This document shows positions 11,398 through 21,746 of a stretch of 64,000 nucleotides of DNA, piece by piece. The DNA comes from Bombyx mori. Lineage: Eukaryota; Arthropoda; Insecta; Lepidoptera; Bombycidae. Position 1 is the first letter of the stretch. The number at the start of each line of letters is the position of its first letter. Made by a program: the position numbers and the translations under genes. Where the stretch lies: the NCBI RefSeq assembly GCF_030269925.1, contig NC_085121.1:4915501-4979500 (forward strand), given 5' to 3'. The notes beneath the pieces are model-generated. The model made no database searches. It was not told the DNA's origin and worked only from the letters and a program-made list of their open reading frames with translations.

Positions 11398-12122
11398 TAG
11401 TATATTAATATATTATTAACAAAAATAATACTATTTTAAACGAATTTCGCAGCCCTAAAATAGTACGCTTGAAAGCTACGTGATAGAAACAGGCAGGATG
11501 GTGGCTACTATATGTGGGTTCGCGGTTAAAATATGAGTATGTAGCAGCAACCACAATCTTTTTTAAAGATTCGTGTTTTCGAATATGAATTTTACCACTT
11601 TTTATTAAACTCGATATCGTCTCGTTAAATATATCCTTACACGGATTTATCTGTTAAGCGCTTACAGGAAAAACGTTTTATGTTTAACAACGAACAAATC
11701 ACCGAATACTATAAGATTACATTTGATTATTCGGAATCTTATTAACAGTCGCGGTAAAAGGCCTAACTCAATATTAAGGACTTTGGCAAAATTGTGTGTC
11801 GTAAAATTTTATAACTCTAGAGAATCCGCAATACCTCAGTCAATGACCCTGGTCCTTCAGGTAATATTTACATAAGGACGGGATGCCATTTTGTTTGATA
11901 CCAAATATTACGGGTAGGTTTTGGTATGAGGTAGCAATCATAAATAATCCTAATCGTAATGAAGTATGGTTTACATAATATGTATAATGAGGTCCGCATC
12001 GATAGAAAGAAAGAAGATTATTTTCGATGACATTAAATTTAGCAGATGGATGTGCTCATTGACCGTATTTCTGCATATGGATTTGGATTTTACGATTTTT
12101 TTGTTATCATGTTTTGTTTTAC
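11398..12122. other. AT-rich, no feature seen
   Basis: A weak SINE-like scrap (gaaacaggcaggatggtgg) lies near 11490. Nothing else can be supported. Confidence 0.4.
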
Positions 12123-12506
12123 TGTTACGCGCTGGGGTTCGGGATAAATAAATGTTCTACCAAAGTACAGCTTAAAACTGTATTTATCACTTAGAACACA
12201 CACAGAACACTTTAAAACTCTCAATCCGCTTCTTCCGCTTCGCTTCAGGTGATCCATTCGCTGTATCACTTCGAGTAATTCCGATTACTGACTGCCTGCG
12301 TGCCATCTCTGCAACGCTTTTATAGTCGAGACGAAATCCCTAGAATCGTCGAGACCATTCCTCACAAGTCGAGTACCTTCGATGCGTGTTTCCGCTATCT
12401 GACAATAGATGTCGTTGTCCTTCTCGAGAGTTCTAGATGCTACTAGATCCTTCGATATGCGTTCGACTGTTCGGCGATAGATGGCGTTACTCTTACCAAC
12501 GTAACA
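12123..12506 (-). mobile_element. solo LTR of an LTR retrotransposon
   Basis: Ends are tgttac...gtaaca (TG...CA with short terminal inverted repeats) over 384 bp. On the minus strand it matches the LTR at 50281-50663 along its length, including agtaacgccatctatcg, tcgactataaaa (TATA box at 12318-12324) and gaaccccagcg near the end. No internal region or second LTR is present, so this is a solo LTR left by recombination. Flanking 4-mers are ttac and atac, an imperfect duplication. The 124-codon frame overlapping it is not a gene. Confidence 0.8.
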
Positions 12507-13667
12507 ATACGTTTTTTTAACAATACAAAGCATATAATTAAAACAAAACGCATACAACTCTTCCCCACGGTTCTGACCATCATGTTCTTGTTCTTGTTTC
12601 TTACCTGTCTCAATTTCTATGTTAATTTTACGCATTAGCTTTGAATAGTTACTAACCAAAAAAATCGGTTTGCAAACACAGCAAGAAATGATATTGTTTT
12701 ATCTTTGTATATTTATAAATAGATTATTAGTCCGATAGACGAAATTGTTTGTTAGGAAGACTATATTAGTAAAACAAATACCTGGCACAGTAAAATATCT
12801 GATAAAATGTACACATATGCACAAACATCCCTACATAAGCAAGGGAAAGTAATTCTGTTAACATTACATATTCTCACACGGTGCTCGTTTCTCTATCTCG
12901 AAAATTTTACAGAAAAATAAACGCTAACATCCAATTTCAGCGGGTCCATTCAAGTACCTCGTAGAGAAATAAACGATTCATCACTCGGAAGAATTTTTTG
13001 GATCGAAATTTCATAGCTCCTAAACGACAGTGGAAGTTCCATTTACATTTCATTAAACTAGTACTAAGCGGCACTTCTTCAAAGATAGGAATACACTAAA
13101 AAGGTTTATTTAGGTATAATTCCAAAGGTTTCATTGAAATCACTCATAGTGCTATGAACACACGCTGAGAACACAATCCTTGACCTGACCGGCAGTATTC
13201 GGTAGCGGCGTGGCCAATTTCGCCACTAATTGAGTTTTCGGCTTTTAAAGCCAACAGCCCCCAAAGTGCGGTGGGTAAATTTAAATCTCACTATAGTTTC
13301 GACTTTAGGACTCTAATTTGAATATCGATCGCAAAATTAATAGAGAAAGTTATGGACATCCGTGGTGTGACGCCGTAGCTTTTGTTGTTTTCGAATAATT
13401 TTATCCTCAAGTATTTTTATGCTTATGATTCATGAAAGTTATGTGAATTCCCGAATGTTAGCGAGGCTCTGCAGAGAAAACGCCACAACAACATAAAATT
13501 ACTTTTGAAAAACAAACACATAATTACGAAAGCAATTAAGCGCTCTGATACAAAACAAAACCCACATAATTAAAAGTAGAAAACAACGTACGTTTTATAA
13601 TTGTTTGGCTCTTTGAACATAACACATATTAAGTTTCAAAATGTGAGTCAGCTTCATTCAACCTTAC
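12507..13667. other. AT-rich, no supported feature
   Basis: Mostly featureless. At 13175-13290 there is a slightly GC-richer patch that I cannot assign. Confidence 0.4.
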
Positions 13668-13759
13668 GCATGAAACTGTGGCCGACATGCGTCGTAAACT
13701 TGTGTGATTTATATTAATTTGTATCGAGTTCAGTAACGCGTTCGCTGACACGGAGAGCT
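13668..13759 (-). CDS. weak candidate exon
   Basis: Minus-strand open segment between an acceptor (tcttgaaaagttcag) and a donor (gtaaggttg). After two leading bases it reads LSVSANALLNSIQININHTS and then LRRMSATVSC. Splice-bounded open segments of this size also arise by chance in AT-rich DNA, so this is listed only as a possibility. Confidence 0.2.
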
Positions 13760-13828
13760 CTGAACTTTTCAAGATAAGATTTTCAGAGTATTCTCGAATA
13801 CTTAAATACAGGAACATTCCACTCTTGA

Positions 13829-13867
13829 GCTGGACGTTTATGAGACAGGCGCTCATAAACGTCCAGC
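13829..13867. repeat. perfect 16-bp inverted repeat with 7-nt loop
   Basis: gctggacgtttatgag is followed by acaggcg and then the exact reverse complement ctcataaacgtccagc. It lies 17 bp before the 5' end of the SINE at 13884 and is not part of that SINE. Confidence 0.9.
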
Positions 13868-13883
13868 AGGCGCAGGCTTTTAC

Positions 13884-14125
13884 TGTTGGTAGGACCTCTT
13901 GTGAGTCCGCGCGGGTAGGTACCTCCGCCCTGCCTATTTCTGCCGTGAAGCAGTAATGCGTTTCGGTTTGAAGAATGGGGCAGCCGCTGTAACTATACTG
14001 AGATCTTACAACTTATATCTCAAGATGGATGGCGCATTTACGTTGAAGATGTCTATGGGCTTCAGTAACCCCTATACACTAGGTGTGCTGTGAGCTCGAC
14101 CACCCATCAAAGCAATAAAAAAAAA
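13884..14125 (+). mobile_element. tRNA-headed SINE, 5'-truncated
   Basis: From ggtaggacctcttgtgag to agcaataaaaaaaaa, followed at once by a second copy of its own tail. Confidence 0.8.
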
Positions 14126-14180
14126 TACACCAGGTGGGCTGTGAGCTCGTCTACCCATCTAAGCAATAATACAAAAAAAA
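14126..14180 (+). repeat. tandem second copy of the SINE tail
   Basis: tacaccaggtgggctgtgag...ctaagcaataatacaaaaaa repeats the last ~55 bases of the preceding SINE and is closer to the family consensus than the first tail. Confidence 0.75.
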
Positions 14181-14364
14181 ACATATTTATACCTTCAAGC
14201 TCACAGGAGTAGCTACCTACCGGTCTTCAAGCTTGGGGTCACCTGTGTCGCACTCAGAGCAACCTGGCTGGTTAATTTCTCGTTCGCATGTTCATCATGT
14301 TTGGGCTACGTTTCCAATATTAGCTAGAGAGCAACTTTTATGAAAACAAAAAAATTTAGGTATT

Positions 14365-14829
14365 TTATTTTTATTTTTTATTGCTTAGGTGTGTGGACAA
14401 GCTGGATGTGGACCCATGGACCCATGGACCCACCTGGTGTTAAGTGGTTACTGGATCCCATAGATATCTACACGTAAATACGCAACCCACCTTGAGATAT
14501 AAGTTCTAAGGTCTCAAGTATAGTTACAACGGCTGCCCCACCCTTCAAACCGAAACGCATTACTGCTTTAGGGCAGAAATAGGTAGGGTAGTGGTACCTA
14601 TTATACCTGTGCGGACTCACAAGAGGTCCTATCAGCAGTAATTACGCAAATTATAATTTTACGGGTTTGATTTTTATTACACGATGTTATTCCTTCACCG
14701 TGGAAGTCAATTGTGAACATTTGTTGAGTCATTAGAAAAATTGGTACCCACCTGGGATTCGAACACTGGTGCATCGCTCAACATGAATGAATGCACGGAC
14801 GGACGTCTTATCCTTTAAGCCACGACGAA
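14365..14829 (-). mobile_element. near-complete tRNA-headed SINE
   Basis: One of the longest copies. On the minus strand it has the A-box-like tggcttaaagg, the B-box-like gtgttcgaatccc, the whole body and the tail gcaataaaaaat. Small duplications have occurred inside it (ggacccatggacccatgg near the tail and tgaatgaatgcacgg near the head). Confidence 0.85.
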
Positions 14830-15188
14830 TGTAATTGACTAAATAATGACTGAATTGACTAAATACTAAATGCTTGAAATATATCATCGACTAAATTCGT
14901 TTTTAATTACCGCTAAATTGTTTTGTGGCCTCTTCCTTAAAATAAAAGAATAAAGTTACAAGAAACCCATAGATTTCTTTTAAATGAAAGAAGAGGTCAA
15001 CCGTGATCATGTAATGTTGAAAGTAGCTATAGAACTAAATGTTTATTGTTATTATCACGAAGGTTTCAACGAGTTCTAACGACAGGAACGAGGTCTTCCG
15101 ATATCCATTGAATGGATTTCCTCAGGGTTTTCTTTGAAGGTCCTTTTCATTTCTTACTATTTCTAGCATTTTGCAAGGTCTTTTGGTG

Positions 15189-15232
15189 TTTTTTTTTTCG
15201 TCAGGAGGAAATCGCCGGACTTCCGCTCTCCC
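15189..15232 (-). mobile_element. stub of R1-clade LINE 3' terminus
   Basis: A T-run followed by cgtcaggaggaaatcgccgg and acttccgct matches the extreme 3' end of the LINE at 48446-49405 (gtcagcaggaaatcgccgga). Only about 40 bp were retained. The flank 14830-15188 shows nothing. Confidence 0.55.
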
Positions 15233-15465
15233 TGGAGTTTTGTTTGGTGGGTAAGCACGAATTCACATTTTTAACATATTCGCTAATTAAGATGAAACTG
15301 CTAAATGGTAAAGCATATATTTTTTTTTTTAACAGAAACTTAATTATGAATCTTTTTTTATACGAAGGTAATCTGTGGCTTTAATTTTATATAGCATTAT
15401 GTTATTATTTCATAGTGCTATTACATAGTAAGTCCAATATTTATAATAGTATCAATCGATATATA

Positions 15466-16311
15466 CTTAGTCTGGCCATAAACACTGTTACAATAAAAAA
15501 ATTGTATTTGGAATCTGTCATTTTTATATGATTGCTCATTGAGTTTTCTCATTTTGGCGCCAATACATTGTACAATATTTTGCGATATTAAAATGGAGTG
15601 GGGTGATAAAGAGAACCGAATCGCTGTGATTGCATTACACAAAGTAGGTATGCAGCCAAATGCAATTTTTAAAACTTTCCATACGCTTGGTATTAGTAAA
15701 ATGTTTGTGTACCGGGCTATTAATAGGTGCATTGAGACCTCCTCTATTTGTGACAAAAAATATCTGGCCGTCCACATAGTGTTCGTACGAAAAAGGTGGT
15801 TAAAGCAGTAAGGGAAAGAATTCGAAGAAATCTTGTCCGAAAGCAAAAGATTTTATCTCGGGAGATGAAGATAGCACCTAGAACCATGTCGCGTATTTTA
15901 AAAGATGACTTAGGACTTGCAGCCTATAAGAGACGTACTGGTCATTTCTTAACTTATAATTTAAAAGAGAATAGGGTGGTAAAATCGAAACAACTACTGA
16001 AGCGGTACGCAAAGGGAGGTCATAGAAAATTTTTGTTTACGGACGAGGAAATTTTTCTAATTGAGCAACATTTTAACAAACAAAATGACCGTATTTATGC
16101 TCAAAGCTCTAAAGAAGCTTCCCAATTAGTGGACAGAGTGCAAAGTGGACACTATCCGACTTCAGTGAGAGTTTGGTGCGGTATTAGCTATGAAGGAGTG
16201 ACTGAGCCATACTTTTGTGAAAAAGGTATCAAAACATCGGCACAAGTGTATCAAGATACCATTCTTGAGAAGGTAGTGAAGCTTTGTCTCAGTATTTATG
16301 GCAAGACTAAG
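15466..16311 (+). mobile_element. maT-type mariner, internally deleted
   Basis: Terminal inverted repeats: left 15466-15492 (cttagtctggccataaacac...) and right 16285-16311 (reverse complement cttagtcttgccataaatac...), 23 of 27 positions agreeing. A TA lies directly outside each end (15464-15465 and 16312-16313). The 846-bp element has lost the last third of its transposase gene, so it is non-autonomous. Tc1/mariner elements move by cut-and-paste into TA. Confidence 0.85.
15539..16311 (+). pseudogene. mariner (maT) transposase, frameshifted and truncated
   Basis: Two overlapping frames, 15539-15811 and 15796 onward, together encode the N-terminal helix-turn-helix region and first catalytic region of a maT transposase. 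The break lies near the A-run around 15755-15765. Recognisable pieces: MEWGDKENRIAVIALHKVG, then VVKAVRERIRRN, the first catalytic Asp in FTDEEIF (residue 83 of the second frame) and SYEGVTEPYFCEKGIKTSAQ. After VYQDTILEKVVK the sequence jumps straight into the right terminal repeat, so the second and third catalytic acidic residues are gone. Frame continuing to 16398 is non-transposon flank. Confidence 0.8.
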
Positions 16312-17049
16312 TATAGACCTGGCCAGGTATCTATTCCTATTTCTAAAGCAATAAAAATACTGCAAATTCGGCATGAAATTTCGTGGCTGCAGAAATGATC
16401 AAAAGCAAAACTCATAAACATACTCATATTATGTTAAATCGTATCCCACCTGCCATCTAACATATTTTTATCTTGTACATTGTGAAATCATAGTCAAAGT
16501 AAAATATCACAACTAAAGGTTTTCTTTAGTAACCATTCATAACGCTGTACGGAAAGGACCTTCAATGTTACCAATAAAAGAAGCCTCTTTGACGTCGAAT
16601 CGTTTGCAAACAATCTTTTTACAAAAGCCAAAACCCAATAAGCAAGAAGAAACAATGGTGTCTTATTCCTTTTATTTTCCCTCCAACTGAATACGCATTC
16701 TATGTAGAAATTCCTTTCCTCTTTTCAATGTTTTTATATCTCCCTATTTATTATTTCGTATTGTACAAAAAGCATCAACTGAAGCAAACAACAACACGGG
16801 TTGTTGGTAATACTAAAATTTCTAAGTGATGAGTAAGTTTGATGCTAAGGTAGAAAGCCTTTGGCTATAACCAGCGTTGAATTGGCAAAATTAATACAAT
16901 TTTGTATGTATATTAATGAATAATTAATTAAGTAATGGTAATACTTCCCATAAATACAGTGGAAATTCATAATAACGTGGGATAAGTTTCTCGAACAACT
17001 TATTTTACTTATATTAACATTAAAGAATCAGATAATTGGGTGCGTAAAC
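16312..17049. other. AT-rich, no feature seen
   Basis: No supported feature. Confidence 0.4.
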
Positions 17050-17960
17050 ATTGCTCTATATTATCTATGACAAAAGAGGCGTGAGATGTCGATATGAATA
17101 TGACTAACAACTATGGCTTGAATTAAAGAAAAAACACTGTCCAAACGATACAATGGTAGTAAAAAGTGAACTTTTATTCAAGAAGCACACGAAAACTTTA
17201 AAAATCAAAGGAGAAAACGGTATGGGTGGAAAAAAATTCTAAAGAATCGACTACCCTTCTAAATGAGTGCGGATAAAATGAGCACAGAAGAACAGCTTAT
17301 GGATAATCTCGGTGTTTTAAAAACACAGTGACTATTAAGCCAGTTTGGATAAAACATCTTGAAGAGGAGTTGCGAAAATGGACTGGATAAATTAGTTAAA
17401 TTGAAGGGAAGGAAAATCTTGTTTCTGGTAGATAATTTCTCTACTGACCTCGTTTCCAATCTTCAACAAATAGCATTTAATCAGAGTTTAATAATAATTA
17501 AAAGCCTATAAAATCATCGTAGTACAGAAAGTTGTTGGACGTGGTCGAAATTGACAGCAAGACCACGCTTTCCTGCAAGTAGGGAACTTCATATTGAAAA
17601 TCTGGATAGGGATAGCACCAGCAGCAATCCAGCTTTATTGTCGTCAGGCAAGTACCTTGTAACAATCAGACAGAAGCATTTAACGCGTTGATCTACTGAG
17701 CAATTTCTTCAGCTCGGTGGAAGATCTACCTTTTGTCGTTACCTTTTGTCGTAAAATATATTATAATCCCTTTCAACGTCACTTAAAAAAAGCTGTACAA
17801 CGTCAAAGTAGCATTCGGATTTAATTTAAGCACGTAGTTGCATAGCCTCGTAAGCTACTAATAGTTAGGTAGGGAAAAAAACAGTAGACATGGAGCAGAA
17901 TGATAGCGAGGACAATCTACAACGGAATAGTTGGATTTTGAACTGTTTTCAAAATAGTAG
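17050..17960 (+). pseudogene. pogo/Tigger-like transposase relic
   Basis: No long frame survives, but broken frames give pieces in the order expected of a pogo-family transposase. Near 17160-17230 there is SELLFKKHTKTLKIKGENG, like the FxxRHxxLKxxxANGWLxxF end of the second DNA-binding helix. Near 17310-17470 there is a stretch ending GRKILFLVDNFSTDLVSNL, like the kilLllDNxpxHp segment that holds the second catalytic Asp of DDE transposases. Further scraps lie near 17490-17540 (KAYKIIVVQKVV), and an acidic tail-like stretch MEQNDSEDN lies near 17890. Terminal repeats were not found. Old and non-functional. Confidence 0.45.
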
Positions 17961-19139
17961 AAAAATTCACAAATATCATTTTGCAAATATAAATGATTTC
18001 GACCTTTGGGCAAAACTGATTCTGAAAAAAACTGAGACTATGACATAGATGTCTCGATCTGAGCATGGCAATGTCAATGGCGGTGACATCACTCCTGTTG
18101 TGGCTTCTATCGGCTTTAATGACCCATTGACGCGCTTGGTACAGAAAATGGAAATAACAGCACCTGTTATTAAATTACAATTGAAAAGGAAATAGATAAC
18201 TGAAATATTTAGGTACATATTGTTTTTTTGTGTTAATATTCTACACACTGTACTTATCTTGAAGATCTTCCCTTTTGATAACAGCGTTTATTAATAAGCA
18301 ATCAGAATTTGCATAAAATTAATATTGAATGTCACGTTTCAGTTCGTTTTCGATATTATTACACGTGATCATTGTTTACTCGCGTATTTTCAGCGGTAAC
18401 TTTTCCAGTATATAAGCACCACAATATGATTATCATATGTCCAAAATAAAGACCTCGTTTTTCAATGACTATCTCTTCACAGTAGCCTAAGTTTATTAGA
18501 AACCATTACCACAAAATCGATAGAAAATAAACCTTATCTAAACTTCAACGGCGCAAGATTAAAATTATTAGTTACCTTTAACGTAAATTCTAGTTTCGAT
18601 AGTCAAGATTTACCTTTTTCAGCTACAGATTGACGATGCCAATCTGATTATTGGAAAACACGTTGCTAACGAAATATCACAGAAAATCTCGTGATTTGTC
18701 GTTTGCGGCTTATAGGATCAATATATCAACAGAGCGATAAAGCTTTAAATAAATTGCTTTTCAACACTTCCCCGATTAACAAAACAGAGCACTTTTTATT
18801 GTATTGAACTGTTTGATAAAATGAAATATTAATTATTGTACGTTGGTCTTAAAGCCGTCCATGAATTTCTAAACTGTGGATTAATTCAGTAGACTGGTTT
18901 AGAAATTCATACGCAGGCAAAGCTGCTTGTGGAATATTGGATTAATTTTAGATTCTCACTCGGAACACGATGTATTGTAAACAATTTATTTATTTACTTG
19001 TTTGTTTAGGATCAATTTGAGAAACTGCACTTGTTTGGATAGGATGTCTTCTAAAGCGCTGTCCTTTTCAAACTTGAAAGGAATATGGGCATAATTTTAA
19101 TGTACATTGTAGTTAGATTTGTTTGCGACCGGCGAAGTG
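17961..19139. other. AT-rich, no feature seen
   Basis: No supported feature. Confidence 0.4.
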
Positions 19140-19384
19140 ACTTATAAAGACAACGCGTCTTCGATCTTTGCTTATTCATTATTATAAAAATCGGCGCACG
19201 AATCCTATGACGAAGCGCGGTGTTCTCAAGAACTCATAGGAAAATGAGTTTGGGGTCTCTAAGCGGATTTCGTACAGTCTATTAACCAAGAGAGCTGACG
19301 GATGCGATGTCGATGACCACCGTCTCGGTGTCTCGTGGGCTGAAGTGGCAAACTTTACATCTAGTCTATTACTGCTTTGTTTCT
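19140..19384 (-). repeat. probable LINE-derived segment with a 60-codon open stretch
   Basis: On the minus strand, continuing from the jockey-type 3' UTR at 19385-19525, an ATG-less stretch is open from about 19360 to 19180. It begins LDVKFATSAHETPRRWSS and ends in LRTPRFVIGFVRRFL. Its position suggests part of the same repeat, not a host exon. Confidence 0.35.
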
Positions 19385-19525
19385 AATTAATCGCCGGTAG
19401 CCTTGAGGGGCTATTTCGGCCTCACTCCTAAGTGGTAGGCGAGCTAATAGGGCTCGGTCATCGGAATCGGTATCGCGACCCACTAAGAAGATCCGGCGAG
19501 AAACTGTGGGTTTCTATTTCTTCGG
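19385..19525 (-). mobile_element. jockey-family 3' UTR fragment
   Basis: cgcgacccactaagaagatc and cggcgagaaactgtggg are the reverse of the jockey-clade 3' UTR landmark, followed by a gaggggctatttcggcctc block. It is interrupted on its high side by SINE-like sequence. Confidence 0.55.
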
Positions 19526-19611
19526 TAAAGCAGTAATGCGTTCAAGTTTAAAAGACGGCCTTTATACAATTGAGAATTCGACTCCATATCTCAAGACGGA
19601 TAGCAGTGTCG
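19526..19611 (+). mobile_element. diverged SINE body fragment
   Basis: gtaaagcagtaatgcgttca and tatctcaagacggatagcag correspond to the middle of the SINE family. Heavily mutated. Confidence 0.45.
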
Positions 19612-19866
19612 TATTACTCACACATTCACATTGTGATTTCGGTAGGTTCCAATAGCCATGACATCGAAATCTCGATTGTATTTCACGAATATTCCAGCCT
19701 TCTAACTAGAACACATGACGGCTTTGTAGCAGAAATAGGTAGAGCGATAGTATATACTCGGGCACACAACGTATATACAATACACACAACACAACGTTTA
19801 TATACAACAGGCCCTACTACCAGTAAGACTATTAACTGATAAACAGAATTAACCATTAAGCATTAT

Positions 19867-20133
19867 TAATTATTATTTTATTTATTTATTTTTATTTTAT
19901 GGCTTTGATGGATGGACGAACTCACAGCCCACCTGGTGTTAAGTGGTTACTGGAGCCCATAGACATCTACAACGTAAATGCGCCACCCACCTCGAGATAT
20001 AAGTTCTAAGTTCTCAGTATAGTTACAACGGCTACCCCACCCTTCGTACCGAAACGCATTATTACTTCACGGCGGAAATAGGCGGGGTGGTAGTACCTAC
20101 CCGTGCGGACTCCCAAGAGGTCCTACCACCAGT
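19867..20133 (-). mobile_element. tRNA-headed SINE, 5'-truncated
   Basis: Tail tttatttttattttatgg, then acgaactcacagcccacctg through to cctaccaccagtg. Confidence 0.8.
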
Positions 20134-20376
20134 GAAAATTAATATTGAATCCCGAATTGTGAAAAGCAAATCTTCGTGATTGCTTGATTTTTGAGAGAAT
20201 ATTCAGTCTTCATTCATACCGTAGGGAAGGCATGCGCGAGGAATATTGAACAAGGCTACTGCAGCTTTGTGGCAGCCGGAATTATGAAAATACTATCACA
20301 TAGTACTTCTTGATTTCGTGGGTGCATGCCTAAAAATGTCTTAACTTGAAGAAACCTCTAGAAAACTGTGATAACA

Positions 20377-20604
20377 TCACTACATAGTATAAAACAAAGT
20401 CGCTTTCTCTGTCCCTATATCCCTATGTATGCTTAAATCTTTAAAACTACGCAACGGATTTTGATGCGGTTTTTTTAATAGATAGAGTGATTGAAGAGGA
20501 AGGTTATATGTATATCCATTAAATAGTATAATAATATCCATGAAATAGTGGAAAAATCAATAATAAATTACAGTTTCCGAAGCGAAGCGAGGCCGGGTCG
20601 TTAG
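20377..20604 (+). mobile_element. Helitron-like element
   Basis: Begins TCactacatagtataaaaca and contains gtcgctttctctgtccctat and acgcaacggattttgatg, a common lepidopteran non-autonomous Helitron layout. It ends with gaagcgaagcgaggccgggt then cgTTAG before T, so the canonical CTAG has mutated to TTAG. Confidence 0.6.
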
Positions 20605-21581
20605 TGTTATTATAAAAAATAAAATTCTACATTTTGAATCAGTTGGATTTTAAATCGCTTAAACGTATTCCGTGAATAATGTTAAAAAATAAGCGAGTCA
20701 TCCTCTTCAATCTGAGTCTTATTTACTAAATATTAAAGTATATAGTAGGTTGATAGTGAGTTCTGACCGTGACCTAACTTGAAGCAGAACATTTAATCTA
20801 ATAAAACAGGTGCTAAATTGGAACTCACAGTCGCTGTGACTTCATAATCAAAAGACCACTTGTTATCAAATACAAATGCTTGTTACTAGATAAATAATTA
20901 AATGGAATTGTGTACACAAATTTTGATCGTGTTTAGTTAAATGCTACGAAAAATGTTTTGTTTGTGTAAATGAATAAAAATAAATGAAAGGGAAATTGAT
21001 ACTCAAATCTTGATAACACTTTCCGTGTTAATGGAGAATTTCTTTTTCTTTGAACATAGAACTTAGAACATTTCATTAATTTTATTCACTGAAATGTAAT
21101 CCAAAGTATTGATTCAATGAATACAAACTTTTTTTTCAAACCACTGCATTTCTTAAATTTGCTTATTTTTACATTTCATTTCATTCAAATCTAAAATTCT
21201 TATCGGGCCGTGGAATATCTGTCTTATTTGAAAATTGAAGATATTTATTTGTAATAACTCTTGGCCGCCAATAAAAAAATGTCATGACTATCCTGTATTT
21301 AATTTAAATACAATTCTCTTTTAGATTTATCGGACTCAGAAATAAAAACAGAAACACTTATCTGGAATGTTGCAATAATACGCTGTCACACAACTCAACT
21401 TTATCACACACCACTTACATTGAGAGGAACCCAAAAATCATATAAAGCAGGAAAAGTACATTATTTGCGTAAACAAAAACCTGTTTTTAATGTAAAATTA
21501 TTTGACTTGAACATACATAATACAGCATCAACGACCTATGGAAAAAGTAGTTTAATATTTATTACAGGTACGAATAAAATC
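20605..21581. other. AT-rich, no feature seen
   Basis: No supported feature. Confidence 0.4.
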
Positions 21582-21655
21582 ATGTTTGTGAAGATAATTA
21601 TATATTTGTTCCAAATTCCATATTGCATAGTATTCGCCCATCCATCCTCACCAAT
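21582..21655 (+). CDS. possible first coding exon with signal-peptide-like start
   Basis: ATG followed by 24 codons, starting MFVKIIIYLFQIPYCIVFA and reaching HPSSP, then a consensus donor (gtgagtctg). The hydrophobic N terminus would suit a secretory signal. No second exon was found downstream, and a competing minus-strand exon candidate begins at almost the same place (21652-21716). At most one of the two is likely to be real. Confidence 0.2.
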
Positions 21656-21716
21656 GTGAGTCTGATCTGGCTTACAAACCAGGTTTAATGTTGCCCTACG
21701 TTTACCAGCCGTTGTA
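21652..21716 (-). CDS. candidate exon, possibly of a mannose-6-phosphate-receptor-like protein
   Basis: A 65-nt minus-strand segment between an acceptor (gttgttgattag) and a donor (gtgaggatgg). It encodes TTAGKRRATLNLVCKPDQTH plus one residue. The pattern (basic residues, alternating hydrophobics, then a VC pair) resembles the core of MRH-type lectin repeats in lysosomal-sorting receptors, but one short exon cannot prove it. It starts with the last base of a codon and ends with the first base of the next, which fits the start phase of the candidate exon at 10677-10782. The frame also stays open past the donor, so an unspliced reading is possible. Confidence 0.35.
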
Positions 21717-21746
21717 CTAATCAACAACATTAGTTAACAAACTATT

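Noticed and set aside
12285..12659. 124-codon minus-strand open frame
   Set aside because: It lies mostly inside the solo LTR at 12123-12506 and has no family motif.
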